Shown here piece after piece: positions 47,455-62,207 of a stretch of 64,000 nt of DNA. This DNA comes from Sycobia sp. Sy_11 (Eukaryota; Arthropoda; Insecta; Hymenoptera; Epichrysomallidae): assembly GCA_018907035.1 (NCBI GenBank), contig JACCIC010000295.1, forward strand, positions 369,001 through 433,000, given 5' to 3'. The position numbers were made by a program, and so were the translations under genes. The stretch's first letter is position 1, and each line of letters begins with the position of its first letter. Below the pieces are notes generated by a model. It was not told where the DNA came from and did no database searches. It was given only the letters and a program-made list of their open reading frames with translations.

Positions 47455-47830
47455 CCTTTAGGACGTTCGCACACGTTTACTTATTTATGTATTTATGATA
47501 AAATTTATTTACACGTATTCTTTTATATGCGTGCTGTATATTAAATAATATAAAAGTATCAAAAATGGGACTTCCATATTATTGAAGAAAAATGGAATAC
47601 TCGAAATGCAGCGACTAGTGCCTTTACTGCCTTCCGCGTTCGTCGGCGCGGGACATTTTTTCACTGGCTGCCGAGCGTCTGCGGCTCTCTCTCGCGATGC
47701 GCGCGAGTCCTCCTCTGCTCTCCCCTGGTCTACGTTTACGAGTCAGGTATATTTAATATTCGCGCTCACATTGTTTTGATTGTCGCGTGTTCGATCGCTA
47801 ATCGGGATCATTACCCGATTATTTTAATTT
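47455..47830 (-). repeat. Repeat family Q copy, reverse orientation, GC-rich core
   Basis: The reverse complement aligns with 63527-63840: AAAATAATCGG(GTAATGA)TCCCGATTAGCG, then ATATACCTG, the GAGAG/CGCG-rich core, GTCCCGCGCC, CATTTC and GTCCTAAAGGAC. The two copies have opposite orientation. Noncoding; probably an LTR or other noncoding repeat, family unknown. Confidence 0.5.
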
Positions 47831-47908
47831 TAAACTTTAATCACTCGTAATAAAGTTTTGCGTGTATTAGGTTGTATAGACAATACAATAATAATAATAA
47901 TAATTATT

Positions 47909-48056
<148 letters not shown>

Positions 48057-50290
48057 TTCTGGGGTTTTGAACAGCAAAGCTCTCGAGTGGGGGGAACCCT
48101 TGCCGGACTCTGGGGGAAAACGAGTGATGGACATGGCATGCAGACTAGGTCTGGTTGTCTTGAACTCCGGATCTACGTCGACCTTTCGGAGACTTGGCTA
48201 CAGGGAGACCATCAAAGAATATACAGCCAGTGATCACCAATACATCACCTTCCGGGTTGGTGATGCCACGCCAGTCAGCGCAACAGACAAACAGATAGAG
48301 AATTCCGGCAGAAGTGTTGAAAGCGGTGGTACAGAGCCATCCTGAACTCTTGCTTGGTATGTACAACTTATGTCTTTGCGCGGGAATATTTTATCCCTGC
48401 TGAAAGGAGACGAGACTTGTGCTGATAAGCAAGGGCAAAGGATCATCTAGTGCTCCGTCGGCGTACAGACACTTATGCATGCTAGACATCGCCGGGAAAC
48501 TCCGGGAAAAGCTGATGAGACCCCGTCTACAAGCGGAGCTTTTTACATTTGGTGACCTTTCCGAGAGACAGTATGGCTTTCGGAGAGGGCGGTCAACCAT
48601 AGATGCTATTCAGGAGGTAATGGAGACGGCCAGTACTACGGAGCGAGGGAATCACTTCTCCAATTTGTGTGTCTTCTGGCTACACTCGATGTCAAAAACG
48701 CCTTCAACTCGGTTAGGTGGACAGACGTGCTGGGGGCACTAGAGAAGGACTTCAATGTACCTAAGTACCTACTCCAGATCATCGGAGATTATTTGAAGGA
48801 TAGATCCATTCTGCACGAAATGGCAGAGGGCTCTAAGCGAAAAGAGCTAACGTGTGGCGCGGCCCAAGTCTCCATCCTGGGTCCCAATCTATGGAATATT
48901 TCCTATGACGGGATCCTTCGGTTGCACATGCCGGAAGACTACTCGCTGATCGGGTATGCGGATGATGTGACAGCTGTTATTATTGCGCGCAATATGACTC
49001 TGGCACAGACGCGCCTTGATCAGACCATGCGCAGAGTTCGCCATTGGATGGGTGATCACGGGCTGGAACTAACGGAGGCGAAAACTGAGATTGTGCTCCT
49101 TACGAAGAAGCGCGTCCCCAGAGTGCAGCCGACAATTATTGGGGAGATGTCGGTCCTGACCAAGGTATTTGTCAAGTACCTGCGGGTGATGTTGGATACG
49201 AAGTTCACCTTCTGGGAGCATATTCAGAGGTCGGAGGACAAGGCGGCGGTAGTGACGGCCTCCCTTTGCAGGGTCATGTTCAACGTAGGTGGACCACGTC
49301 CTTGCATCAGGCGGCTGCTACTAAGAGCTGCTGAGTCCGTCATGCTTTACGGTACTGAAGTGGGGACCAATGCGCTGCAGTACGAAAAGTATCGCAGGCG
49401 CATGGCGGCTGCACAGAGGAGATGCGATCTTCATATGTCGTGTTCGTATTTCACGGTCTCGGTGGCTGCCTCCCTAGTGGTTGCCGGGGTGATCCCGGTA
49501 GACCTCCAGGCCAAGGAGCGGAAGTTCGGCCACCAGACGAACAGGACACTTTTCCAAGCCGAAGGGAAGCAGCAAGCCAGAGAGCGTTCTCTGGCTTGCT
49601 GGCAGAATAGGTGGGAGCAAGATACGCGCGAAAGGTGAACCGCCAGACTTATAAGTCAGGTGACCCCGTGGATCGGTCGGCAGCATGGTGAGGTAAATTA
49701 CTATCTCACCCAGCTGCTGACCGGACATGGGTACTTCCGCGCATACTTGCACAAGATGGGCAAAGTCGCGTATCCAGGTTGTATATACTGTGGATCGGCA
49801 AAAGACGATGCCCATCATACATTTTTTGTGTGCGGGCAGTGGGAGCAACAGAGGGCGCTACTGGGGGAGGACGCTGGAAGGGTTACCCCGGAAGGCATCG
49901 TCCCCTGATGCTCTCCAGCCAGGAAATATGGGGAAGGGTTGCCTATTTCGTCGAGTATATCCTCAGACAGAAGAACGCGGACCTTCCCTAGATCCTTCCA
50001 TTTTACTGGGATATGGTATCGCCCAACGGCGAACACCCTGGTCCCCTTCCCGAAGTAATGCCTAACGGCGGTTTCCGGGGTGGGGAGTTGAGCCAGGGAG
50101 AGGAGGTCTCCTCGGTGCACGACAGCCGACTCCGGCTTGCAGCTCTTTTCAGAGCTGCAGGAAGCAGTCGGGGGAATGCACCGAGGAGGTAGTTTTTTAG
50201 TGGGTATGCCTTTCTGTTGGTGATTCCCACATACCCAGGGACCGGTCCCCGGGATCCATAAAGGATTTTTCTCTTGCTCTATAAAAATTA
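48057..50290 (+). pseudogene. R1-clade non-LTR retrotransposon, 5'-truncated and internally deleted (plus copy)
   Basis: Starts inside the endonuclease (VLNSKALEWGEPL, VVLNSGSTSTFRR, YTASDHQYITF), skips to the RT linker at about 48310, then covers RT: LREKLMRPRLQA, QYGFRRGRSTIDAIQ, a frameshift near 48660, and LATLDVKNAFNSVRW. The frame 48667-49638 then stays open for 323 codons and includes GYADDVTAV, the polymerase active site (about 48955). After a stop at 49636 the C-terminus continues in frame: LLTGHGYFRAYLHKMGK and CIYCGSAKDDAHHTFFVC, the CCHC finger. A GC-rich 3' region with GGGACCGGTCCCCGGGATCC runs to about 50280. The clade call rests on the endonuclease/RT/CCHC order and the absence of RNase H. 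Confidence 0.85.
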
Positions 50291-51076
50291 TTATACACTT
50301 CGGAAAAATGCACTTGCCCTCATTATGACTTTATTATATTCTATTTCGAAATTCCTTACCCAGGTCGCAACCAGTCAGCTTCATCGCATAGACTCTCATC
50401 GTCGTCTCCAAAACCTGTGTACAAATAGAATTCACTTTATGTAAGGATGTTTCGTTCAAGTCTATCAACGTGGACTTAATAAAGTACTGATAGCTCTCCC
50501 TTAGATGCCCGATACGTATAGATACTCGCGCAGAAATATTGTATAATTTTGGATGTAGAATGAGGAGGGAAACCAGCTCAATTGAGATAAAATGCGTTAA
50601 ATTATATAAAATGATTCGACAACGAGTAATTACCGTTCCGCGCATTGCACTCTATGCAGTTCGCCTTCCGGTTCATTCGCACGCCAGTTAGACGTGGCTC
50701 TTGATACTTGGTAATCTAGCCATTAGTCCTTGCGCTCTACTTTCCCCTTCTTTGTTTTTTATAGCGCACCTCTTAAGGAGAAGTCCCTATATCTTCCGTT
50801 TCGTCATACCAATCGTGCCATTTTCAAAACCCTTCAGCCCGTTACTGCGTCCTGATCGAACTGTCCACCATAACGTCTGGTTTTATGCACACACTTTCTA
50901 TCTTACCGAATGTTTCGTCTGTTGCATTTACTACCCTATGCGGTGCGCAATATTAAAATAGTAAGATGCCAGCTACGTCTCCCATCGCACAGCCTTGGCA
51001 TCAGCTCTGTATTATACAGCGTCTGCTGATATGTCGCGCAGTCGATAACAATCGTAATGATTACAATGTAAATGTG

Positions 51077-51125
<49 letters not shown>

Positions 51126-53023
51126 GATATAAAATATATATATATATACGATACACAAACATCTGCTTCTCTAGTAAGGTAAATTCCGCGTGTCCTTCCT
51201 TAGCAAATCACTCCAGTTTTTGACTTTCTATCGAATGACTCTCCAAAAGTGTTCTGCAAATACCGAGAAATCGCTGAAAATACTTCCTTGCCGTAATTCG
51301 GCGTAATTCGTAAAAGGAAAAGACTCGACTGTTTTTTATAGTAGAATATTCTTTACGCCTTCTGTCATCGTGCGGCAAAGCACAGAATATTATCGTAACA
51401 AAAGGCAAGCCGATGTGTAAATCAACTAGATTACTGAAACAATCTGCAATCCTCAAATAGCATACTCAGCTCCTAGGTGAACGTCTCGCGCAATAAGGAC
51501 GATCCTTTCATCGGAAAAATTCTCCAGTTTACTATTTAGAACTTGGACTCTTGGACTTTTGATACAGCCTCAACCTGCTTCGTCCGAAAATGTCGTGGAA
51601 TTCGTTTTTTCTTCAGTGTATTACAAATAAATTCAATAATTAATATAACTAAATAAAAGTGGATGGAATTTTTCGAATACATTCTTAAATATGGAAGATA
51701 ATTATCGACAGAAAAGAAAATATCAAAAATATGTCTTTCATATCTTGCCTTATTTCTTCGTAACCGATGGCATATAGTACAAACTGTACATTAATTGCGT
51801 ATGCATCGTGGCGCTCTGACGTATAAATTATTCATAAATCTATTTTCATAGTTTCATTGACTGATACGTTTCTGCCTGTTTTTTTTACGCGTGTCTACGT
51901 TTCAGGCTCAATATAACTCATTTTCGGTCAAAACACGAGTAATTCCAATCAAGGTTCAAATTCTTCATTGACTTCAACAAATGTATTCGGCTATTATATT
52001 CATTGGTAACTCCAATATTATTGCATATATTCTTAACCCTTATAAAACCTGAAATACGTATGTCATTACGACCTTGCATTAATTTATCTAGAAGTGTAAT
52101 CTAAAAACACAACTGCTTATTTATTCCCAAATATTTTTCTTGTTTTCATTATATATTTTTCATGAATTTATCAAATATTTAGGTCTTCTTAAATTTTAAT
52201 ATATAGATAAAAACAAATTTTATATTTAGGAAAATTATTATTGTCACTTATGAGTATTTTTTTTTAAGTTTTATAATATGATTTGTATATAACTGTTTAA
52301 CATTACATCGATAGAATGTAGATTTGTAAGATTTACTAAGATCAATATAATTTTCAGTTATTTGTACGTTCATAACTCACAGTTCTTGTCACAATATATC
52401 TATTATATAAATTGTTTTTCGCATCTGAGAAATAAGTGCGCAAATTTACGCTAAAGTGAATAAACATTAAACCGTTGTAAAAGGAATGTCGATATACTTT
52501 CATTAAGTTAATTATTAAATTTTCTTTTACAACTAGCTTAGCTACATTAGATAAGAACTTGTATTTTTATGCTCTGCATAAAACTAAACGATTTATTATA
52601 ATTATTAACATTTGTCATAATATAGTTATCTATTTTACTTTAAATATTTGCCATCTAAAAAATCGAATATATTATACATTTTAATTTTTAGTAAATAATC
52701 AGAAAAATTGATAATTTACAAAAATTATGTTGATATAATTGATAAGAAATGAGTCATATGTATGCAATATACTTATTTGAACGTCAGTTAGTCAAACACA
52801 ATTTTTTATTAAAGTTACACACGTGCTAGATATTCGATCTTTTATTTTTCTATTTCCTGTCTAGATTAACTAATTTTTAATAAAATTATTCGCAATATTT
52901 TGAAATATTTGTTAATAACATTTTCGTGAGTACAGATGGCTTTAAATAAGTATCCTCTGCCATCGTTAGTTTTCTATAACGTTTCAACATATATTTATTT
53001 AAATTCTTTCAAAATAGAAATTA

Positions 53024-53078
<55 letters not shown>

Positions 53079-53140
53079 TAATTGTAGCTATATATACAAC
53101 CATTACTAAATTTGAATTAGAAACGAAACATTAAAAGATA
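50291..53140. other. Intergenic between R1 element and SPH4; no gene recognised
   Basis: A (TA)n microsatellite lies at 51083-51124. The minus-strand frames 50334-50645 (103 aa) and 51208-51456 (82 aa) are helix-rich in parts but carry no motif I can name. From about 52580 on, the sequence is the SPH4 copy of the SPH3 upstream region. Confidence 0.35.
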
Positions 53141-53216
53141 TATAGACTTATTTTTAGATGTTCAAATATAGTCTGTGTTGAAATAGTGTAAAACATCCAA
53201 TTCAACGAAGAATAAA

Positions 53217-56200
53217 ATGAACCATATCAGCTTACTATTTATAATCGTTTTAACAATAACTTTTGTGTCAATTAAAGGTGAGTGCATTTAATGGAAATTG
53301 ATCTGTAAATGTCAAAAAGTAATGTATTTAAAATACAACAATCATAAATATTCAATTATTAAACTTTTTTTTATTGTAACGATATATGCACTTCTTTATT
53401 AAAACGAATGATTCACAAGATATACAAGAAAAAAAACTTTAAAGTACTTTAACGCTGGAAATATACTGTTCCCATATCAAGTGAGATATTTTAACATTAT
53501 TTTAATTATTACTGTATATATTTAAAAGTTTTTTTCTGGCCACGTTTTTTTCAATTAGAAAATCTCAGTGTTAGGAATTTAAAACTGCCGTCGACATTGT
53601 TGATATTAAATGTTAGTAGATTAAAAATAAAATGTTTGTGCGAAAAACTGATAGGCATAGATCATATCTGCGAAGAAGCTAGAATGTAATAATTTTCTCT
53701 CCCTCTTTTCCAGTACAATAATTTAATGTTGGAAAGAAGCTAAAAGAATTCAAAGTTATATTCTCCATTAATTATTTCATTTTTGATAATTGAAGAAAAT
53801 CTAGAACATTTACGGCTTGGCTGTTTTCCCGTATGACTTCTGAAACAGAAATAAGGCGAGAAAGAAGTTAAGTCTAATAACAATTTGGAGAAATAGAATA
53901 AAAGTACATGTTACACGTGCTTATATATTTTTTAATAAATAAAATTTCGACGTTAATTTTCCCCACGAATGAAACCGGTGCTAGGGTATCAAATAATATA
54001 TCAAAGATGATCGTCAATATACCTATTATTTAATTGCAACTGAATAATGCGATTATTATACAACTTTTATTCATTAAGTAATAGGAAGGAAACGATCCTT
54101 TACGCATGTCGTACTCTTCTCTATGAAGCTCGTAGTGCCACATTGCCAATGGTCCTTTGTAAAAACACAGCGAAAGTTCGTAAGAAAGCTATCTTCACGA
54201 CAAAAGCTTTCACGACCTGTTCCGTGAATTTAAGTTATTTCGATTCGAGCTTTTAAGACCTTTTTCTTCAGTCCCAAACAGTAAAAATGCACTGTCTAAA
54301 GTTGAGATAAACAAAACTAATGATAATAGCAATACGATGACTGAAACGAAATCTACATTAATTTTCTGTATTTATTCATTCATAACAGTAAATCTTTGTA
54401 ATATAGAATTCTATAAAGCAACGACGGAGGCATCTCCAGTTTTGTAATTCCACTCAAGAAACTTGCAAGTCCTTGACGAACTTCAGTTTTTATATGCTAT
54501 CTTAAAAGGTTCCATTCAAATTTATAAATATCAAAATAATTCACGCAATCTTTAGTAGCATCGTTTCTGTATAATCATCTAGTATCTGACAAATTCGAAG
54601 CATTAAAATTCTAAGTAAACCATCTGGACATTGGAGCATCATATATAATGATGAAAATCTTGTAATATAAAGAAAAAAGAAAAAAAATTAAGACTAACTC
54701 AGTAACACTCCAAGAATATTCAAGGACTAGCCACAGCATCGAATGTAAAAAACAAATTGTTAAACTCTTGCAAATATGCTAGTTATCCTTAGTCTTACCC
54801 CAACGTATTTTTAGCGGCACCATACGTTTAGCAAGACAATTTTCTATATCAGGATCGTATTTATTTAATAATTTTGATAATACTGCCTTTTAAATCGATC
54901 ATTTTATGGCTAACCGTTTGCGAAAAGTAGAAAAAAAGCGCTCATACGTATATCCAAGAATGTCCAGTGTAGAGTTGAAAACAAAATCCCAATTTCTGTC
55001 TGCTTCATTTCCAAAACTTGTTTAGCCATTAAATTCACGTATTTGTCGCAGAGCTATTTTGACAAGTAAGAAATTTTAGCTCGACCCTGTTGCGTATGTG
55101 TATCGTCGATCTTTTATTCTCATATATGATCGAACTTAAAAATGTTATAATAGAAAACAGCTCTAAGTTCCCAAGATATTCAACGTTGTAAGGATAAAAG
55201 AATACATCGAACAACAATATGTTTCAATATTTGCGCCCAGTGCATTACTATAATTTATATCATACCATTAGCTTCTGTGACGATGCAAGAATTTACTAAT
55301 TTATAATTAAGATTTATAATCACGCGGTAATTATGCGTTTTACTATTTTTACAAAAGTAAAGCAGTCAATCAATTTTATTTAATTTCAAGAATTTTTTTT
55401 TTAAAGTAATGCCACAATCGTCTAAAATATTTTAAATAAGATTTTCTTTAATAGAAGTTTTTAATTGTTTTGATAGTAAATTATTTACCCCCGCCTGATC
55501 CGACACTGCGCCTACCGAAACACAGATTGATTTTGGTTCCGTGGAAGCGACTTAAACGACTGACGGTTAAATGTCTTTAGCAATCCCTGGTGAAGCGACA
55601 GCTCGTTTGCAAGGAAACTCTTCCCAAAAGACAGATAGCTTACTTAGAAATCTCTATAGTCAAAACTTGTCATCTCAGTTAACGGGAAGCTTCGCCCAAA
55701 GCTTGACAGGCTTGTGAAATTCCTACTAGGTAAAAACATACGGAGAAATGTTCTCGTATAAATTATATTTTAATTAAGCAGTAAGTAGAGCCGGTTTTAT
55801 CTATTTGAGCGAAATATAGCACGGATCTTATATTAATTGTAAAATTTATCGACATGCGTCATATTTCCCATATTTTTATTAATTTACTTAAACTCAATTC
55901 GACATTTTTCTTTATTTCACTTACAAGTACTACGCGAAGATAGTTGAACCAAATACGTGTAAAACATATGTTATTTAATTAATAATAATATTAATAACCT
56001 GTATCGACCAAAAACTATCCAAATCATAGTTTAAAAAAAAAATTTTTTATGTGAAATATTGTGTTTGGCAAAACATTTCATTCAGTACATCCCAATTCCG
56101 CTCCTGAATAATCTCCTTCCTCTCAAATAACTTTAGAATGTAGCCCGTAAATGTTTTCGATGAACACAGCGAGCGTTGCGTATTGAATCTGATGCATCTG

Positions 56201-59200
56201 ATCTAATGCTTTATCGCTATGTTTTCATAACGAGCATGGACATATTATAAACAAAGCATGTCGCGTTATATTGCGTAAAGCTTATGTAAAACTGTAACAG
56301 ATCTATATTCGTTAATAGCCATTAACGTACTTAATCACTATATTTATATTTTCTAAATCGTTCCTACAATGCCGACAACGTTCCTACGATAAAATGGTTG
56401 AAATTTCACTCCGTGCATAAATTTATTAAGAGCAGACAACGAGCTCACAACAAATTACCGAACAATTCCGGTAAATATTTTGTATATATATATTGGATAT
56501 GCTAAATATGAAGGTAATATAATGAGTCTGAGAGATGTATACTTAGGTATGAGAATATGTGTGTGAGAAAGCAGGAGTTATAAAGAAAGAGAGCTGAGGA
56601 GGAAAATGGATGTAAGATACGGACTTATATAAACTGTATTAAAAACGTCATTTTATTCGGGTCAAATTGATTTTTATTGCTTCAGTGAAAGAATTGGAAT
56701 TGACTAAAAAGACACTACACAAAGAAGAGCTTGAATTTGTTTTCTGAATTATTAGATTAAAAGTTAATACATTACATAAATAACCATTAAATTTAATATT
56801 TTTTCTTTCAAACAATCTTTTCACATTTAAAATTAAATTGTTATTGCTTATATTTTTAGTAAAAAAATCGATGGTTCATAATCAGTAAATCTAAATACAT
56901 TTGATATATTTAATACTGAACAACATGGCCACAATCTTGGACGAACGTCACTGATATCATAAGAATTTTACCTGTTTGTAAACATAAATCATAAAATTCT
57001 AAGTTTTTACAGATTATGCTGGATATTTCATACTTAATTAACAGACCAGAATTAATAAACTTCTGGCCTAATATTTCCTCTATCCTTTTAGCGTTACAGT
57101 CCAGACCTTTTGTTTTGGCTCGCATAAATTTCAAAAAGTCAACGTACACAACAACATATATTCGTAATCTAATTCGAAAATCTAACATAAAACCATTGTG
57201 CTTAGCTATTCAAGACAAAAATCAATAAAAGCCTAATAAATAAAATACCTAAACAAGCAAAATATTAGACAATATGGCTATTTGTGCAGACTAAGGGCCA
57301 TCTCCAATTGTTCTGAATTTGTGATATTGGCTTAATTTAAAATTGGAATTATACTTTGTTTAGGATCGTAATGGCCTTCCTTGAAATTGAGATACAATTT
57401 GAGGATTGGAATTCCATGCTTTTTTCAAAGTCCAAAAAGAGAAACTGCAATTAGATGTGCACAAGCACGGATTTTAAACAAATAAAAATTCTTTTTAATA
57501 AAAGTTTTCTGAAACAGTTATTTCATAATAAAAATAAAAATCTGGATATTCATACGGTCAAGTAGAGATTTTTAATTTCTATTATATTTAATTTCGTCGA
57601 AAAAAAACAAAATGAAGATATTCATATGAAAAATAGTTTTGACCTTCAAATAAACTTTTGTGATCAGCTCAACGTCAAATAAAGTGTCCATCAGTAAGAA
57701 ACTAAGATACACTTATAAATGATAAATTTACCTTTTTTAAATAAATTCTGCCTTTAGTCTGTTACAAATGAAATATAAATTAATTAGGCTTATATTTAAA
57801 GTGTAATTATGATCTTTCATAATATTTTAATCGTTTACCTAAGAAATAGCTCAAGTTTCATCCAAAGTTATACAACAAAGCAAGAAGTGATTGAATTTTA
57901 AAACAAAGTCTTAAACATAGTTTTAAGCTTGAAATTTTATCAGTTGATTCTCTTTCCTTTGTCAAAGAATTATAAAATCTATTCAGTTATCGATTTTATT
58001 ATTTTATATAAAGCAACAGTTACTATTGGAGCACTCTATTATTCTCTATTTTGACAAAAAAAAAACAGACCGAGTAACTTATATTTATATTCAAAAGTTT
58101 AGTACTTACGGTCAAACAGCCTACTGTATTTAATTGCAGGTGAAAGTTCAAAAACAGAAAGCATTATTGGCGGCGATCGAGCAAGAGACGGTTGGTTCAG
58201 ATATCACGTCTCCGTTCAAGTAAATAATACTCACAGATGCGGAGGAGCCGTTATCAGTTTAAGGTTCGTGCTCACGGCTGCGCTGTGCTTCCTGGATGAT
58301 GCAACCGGCACCTTGTTAAATATGCATTTCACAATTTTGGTCGCTATCAATTCTTTAAATCCAACTGAAAATTCGCAGAGAATTGACATTACTAAAGTTT
58401 ACTTGCACAGATCGTATATACCGACCGTGTTTGACTCAACCTCGGTATTTTTTACGGCAGGAGACTTAGCTGTCGTCGAAGTAAGTTGTTAGCATTTCAT
58501 AAGGTAACATTCCGTAAAATTTTTCAAATTTCCGACTAAACAAGCCTTGTAAAAAGCATAATTTTTTTTTTTTAAGAAATGATAAATTCAGATTTTATTG
58601 TTAAAATTGTTGGCATCGTCTTCTTACACATACTTCAATATAACATACTCGATAATCTATAAAAGCTCCATTTTAGTTGAGGGCACCATTTAGTATGGAA
58701 AACAACATGGGTGTAGACATATTACAAATACCAATGAATTTTACACATTGCCGCAAAACTTTTATCGTAACAGGTCAAGGCTTTCATCAATATGCGTTAA
58801 TAAAAAATGAGACGACTGGACAAGAGACGCCTTACTTAATTAGTGACGGCAATTTACGATACTCTAAAACTCATGTTATAACTACAACCAGATGCGAGCG
58901 AGCATACGAACATGCGATCCATGGCTCGAAATTCTGCGCATCGGTAGTTCAACCTAGAGGATCTCCACCGCGTGGAATCTGTGGAGTAAAGACGCTTACA
59001 TTGAATTAAAATTGATTTCATGAGAAAATTTTCGACGTTTTACAAAAAGGACGTTCTAATTTTTTTAGGGTGACAGTGGCAGTCCGCTTGTTTACAATAA
59101 CGAAGTATTGTATGGCATAGCTGTCGGAGGGGCTTCTATGTGCGATGAAACAATACTACCAGGAATCTACACGAGGGTGTCGTACTACAAGAGATTTATT

Positions 59201-59299
59201 TTCGAGATACTTGCAGGCGCTATTGATCGCGGAACAACTCGCATGTTACATTTAATAAATAATCCTATTACGGGGCAATATTTATTCATAGAAGCTTAA
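53217..59299 (+). CDS. SPH4: secreted serine protease homologue (His57 to Leu)
   Basis: Complete 313-aa gene. Exons 53217-53277 (signal peptide MNHISLLFIIVLTITFVSIK, donor GTGAGT, phase 1), 58140-58480, 58677-58985 and 59069-59299 (TAA). Mature start IIGGDR is again preceded by Ser (KTES) rather than Lys/Arg. RCGGA; LTAALC (His lost); AGDLAVVEV (Asp kept); GICG|GDSGSP (Ser kept, Gly189). Six cysteines are in place. It is the closest paralogue of SPH3, with exon lengths 61, 341, 309 and 231 identical in both. Intron 1 has grown to 4.86 kb (2.1 kb in SPH3) with unclassified insertions, including a GC-richer block at 55490-55740. Both genes encode the same ending IL(A/S)G(A/D)I(D/N)R plus a ~25-residue tail. 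Confidence 0.9.
53278..58139. other. SPH4 intron 1; no further gene recognised
   Basis: The first ~450 bp and the last ~400 bp align with intron 1 of SPH3. The middle (about 53880-57600) is extra. Frames at 54047-54256, 56910-57188 and 57016-57228 show no domain. Confidence 0.4.
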
Positions 59300-59349
59300 T
59301 CCTTAGAAGATTAATTTATAGACAATAACAAATTTCGAAGAATCGTATA

Positions 59350-59700
59350 TTAAGACACGTGGTCAGAAAACTGATTTTACCGGAGCACGTGATTTTCACG
59401 CCCAAAGCAAAGCCGAGCACGTCACGAACACGATTCAGGACACTCAAAAATTCTTATCCAGTGTTGTATTCGGCACTTCTTAACCTCCAGCCAGAAAGTA
59501 CGAATATACATATAATATAACATTAATAAAAGCTGTTGATCCGTCAAAGACTTCGTGTTAAACTTTTCAAAAAATTTCACGAACCGATACGAGCCCGGAC
59601 ATTCTTAGAACCCAGGCGAACCGAGACTAGGCTGAAACACTGCTGGTCTGGGAGCGAGCGCAACCAAATAGGCATATTCAAAAAGAAACAAAAAAATATA
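59350..59700. repeat. GC-richer segment just after SPH4, possibly LTR-derived
   Basis: CACGTGGTCAG and GAGCACGTGATTTTCACG near the start, AATAAAAGC near 59524 (polyadenylation-like), then a GC-rich stretch CGAGCCCGGAC. This is LTR-plus-leader-like in layout. No second copy is in the window. Confidence 0.25.
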
Positions 59701-62204
59701 GTTAAAAATATTAAATTACAAATATGAAAGTAAGAAAAATAAAATATAACTTTTTTTCTGGTCTGAGAAATAATCGATTAAAGATTTATTATAATGTATA
59801 TAAAATATTAATTCAGGTTTGGAATAAAATATGGATGCTAAAAAAACAACAACAAAAAAATTGTACATACTTTCAATAGCTTATGTTGAATAATAATTTT
59901 TATTTTCACACTATTTAGCGAATTGTCATTAATTCGATGGACGATAGAGTATTTCGTGTGCAATTAAGTATAAAGTTAAAAAATTTTAAGTTAATTCAAA
60001 ATACTCAGTTGGGGAAAAAACGAGGAAAATATGAAGAAAATCTAATTTTCTTTTATGCGCAATTAATTTTTAAATTTTTGTTAAAGAATAAAGAAAAGAT
60101 GAAAGGTTCAGCGCATCGCGGCTCTATCGTGACAGAGCCATGATACAGCGCCATACGACAGAATGATTAACATTTTATGGTAATAAAATAATAAAAAATG
60201 TTTATCATACATTTATATTGCAACGTTTCTGCAGCCAATTTTTCTACCATCTGCAGGATTGATCAATAAAACAAACTATATATAATTATAGTATTAAGTA
60301 CAATTTATAAACAAACCTAAGCATAGCTATACACATTTTTAATTATCGAATAGAACGAAAACAGCTTACGGTAGCAGACTGAATAAAATAATAATTACGA
60401 TTTCTATTTTTCGTCTCTTTAATATATATATTAAGAAATCATTTTCTTATAATAATTATTCTCTATATCTAAATTTTTTCGTCAGACTATAGTATCTCGA
60501 TCCGTCAGAAAGATTAAATATCATAAAATTATTATTAATAGTTTTTTTTCTGTTCACTGACTCTTGTATTGAACGCTCTTTAGCCTTTCCATTATAATTA
60601 TGTAACTGTATGGCTGGCGGTAGCTGGCTCAAAAGTTCGTACTTTCAGCCGAGGGATGAATAAATAAAGTATATATCACCACCGGTGATGAATATTTATC
60701 GTAGTTAAATATTTATACTAGTTATTTATAGAGTTATATTATATTAGAATATTTATAGTAGTTTTAAAGTTGAATATTTATCTCGTGTGACAGTTTACGT
60801 CCAAGCGAAGCGCGGGAAGTATGTCTCTCGAGCTAAATAATCAATTTTCATACGAGTATTGAACCACATTTTATATTACCAGGGCCGAAAAATAATACTA
60901 AAGTTGTGCTTTTGAGGTTGACGTGATTTAAAATAAATGTTTCAATATACTAATTTTTATATCAAATTTTCAGACTTTTTGATAGAGTACGGTTTTTTTT
61001 TCATTTCAATTACATATTTTTGTAAATAAATTCTTCTGATTTCCAGAAATACATTTACATCTTAAAGAGAGTTCAAATGATACTGTTAACTGTATATCAG
61101 CTGATCAAATTTGTCCTGGACTAATCCATTTCAATCTTACGCATAAAACGAATCGACATTTTTTTAGCGATATCTTTTTAGCGATATATTTTAGCGATCA
61201 GATTAAAAAGCTGACATTGTTTTAGCATTAGCGAAAAAGAGAGATAAAAAAGTTACGCAAATTTATGAACCGGGCAGAGCGAAATTTAGAACTTTAGCTT
61301 AAACTATTTATCATTATTGATGATAATTTTTATCATTTCAAATATTAAGAAGCACTCGTAAGAAGCACTCGTAAGTAAATATTTAATGAAAGTCAATAAA
61401 GAACATCTTTTTCGAACAATACGGATAAGATTATCATAAATCTTAGAATAAGTCGCAAAAGCAAATAAAAATTATTTATTCAATTTCAAAATTGAACCCT
61501 GAGTACTTATTATAAGTCATAACATAATCTCGAGCATATCAGTAATTACATATATAGAGACAATTTTAGTAGAGGTAAGTACAGATAACTTCGAAAACGT
61601 TTTTTCATATTTTTATTTATTACACTGTATTATTCTATTATTGCGGCAAACTGGTCCAAAAACGTGCTGAGAATTTTAAATCTTTAAAAATAAAAAAAAA
61701 ACAAAAAAGAAAAGCTAAAAATACTATTCAGCCATTTATTGTAACTATAACGGACGTCACTAGATTGTAAAGAAATTGATAACAAAAAATTCTGTATAAT
61801 GTATACTTCATGTATTTAAATATTATGCATTTAACATCATTTATAAATGACTGATTCACATTCATTAAGTATTCTGTTTAACTCATTAATAAATGTACTA
61901 AAAATAAAAAGTTGATACGTTCTATTCCCGCAAGCTGCGCCCTTGGCACGGCCGATTTAACCAGCTTTAGATCGATCCGAATCCTTGTTACCTGTTTTTC
62001 AAATTTAATGGTCCCCTCCGATAATTGATTCAGGCTAAATACGTAGATATTCAGAAGAGTGACAAATCCACGTTGCCGTCGTACAGATAACAATTCTGAA
62101 AATCAAACGCAAGGAATTTACTCGCGATTAATTAATTGGGGAAGATCTAGCTGTAAAGTTAACACTCGGCTAAGATAAGCAATATTTTAATTACGAAATA
62201 ATTA
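59701..62204. other. No gene recognised
   Basis: AT-rich DNA. Two hairpins: GGCTCT-ATCGTGAC-AGAGCC (about 60119-60138) and ATCACC-ACC-GGTGAT (about 60676-60690). The minus-strand frame 61878-62093 (71 aa) looks protein-like in composition (VTLLNIYVFSLNQL, KSAVPRAQLAGIERI) and may be a transposon scrap, but I cannot name it. Confidence 0.35.
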
Positions 62205-62207
62205 TTC

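Noticed and set aside
50334..50645. 103-aa minus-strand frame considered as an odorant-receptor exon
   Set aside because: Some helix-like hydrophobic stretches, but none of the conserved receptor C-terminal motifs and no convincing splice context.
61878..62093. 71-aa minus-strand frame with protein-like composition
   Set aside because: No family recognised and no extension with sense on either side; left as a possible transposon scrap.
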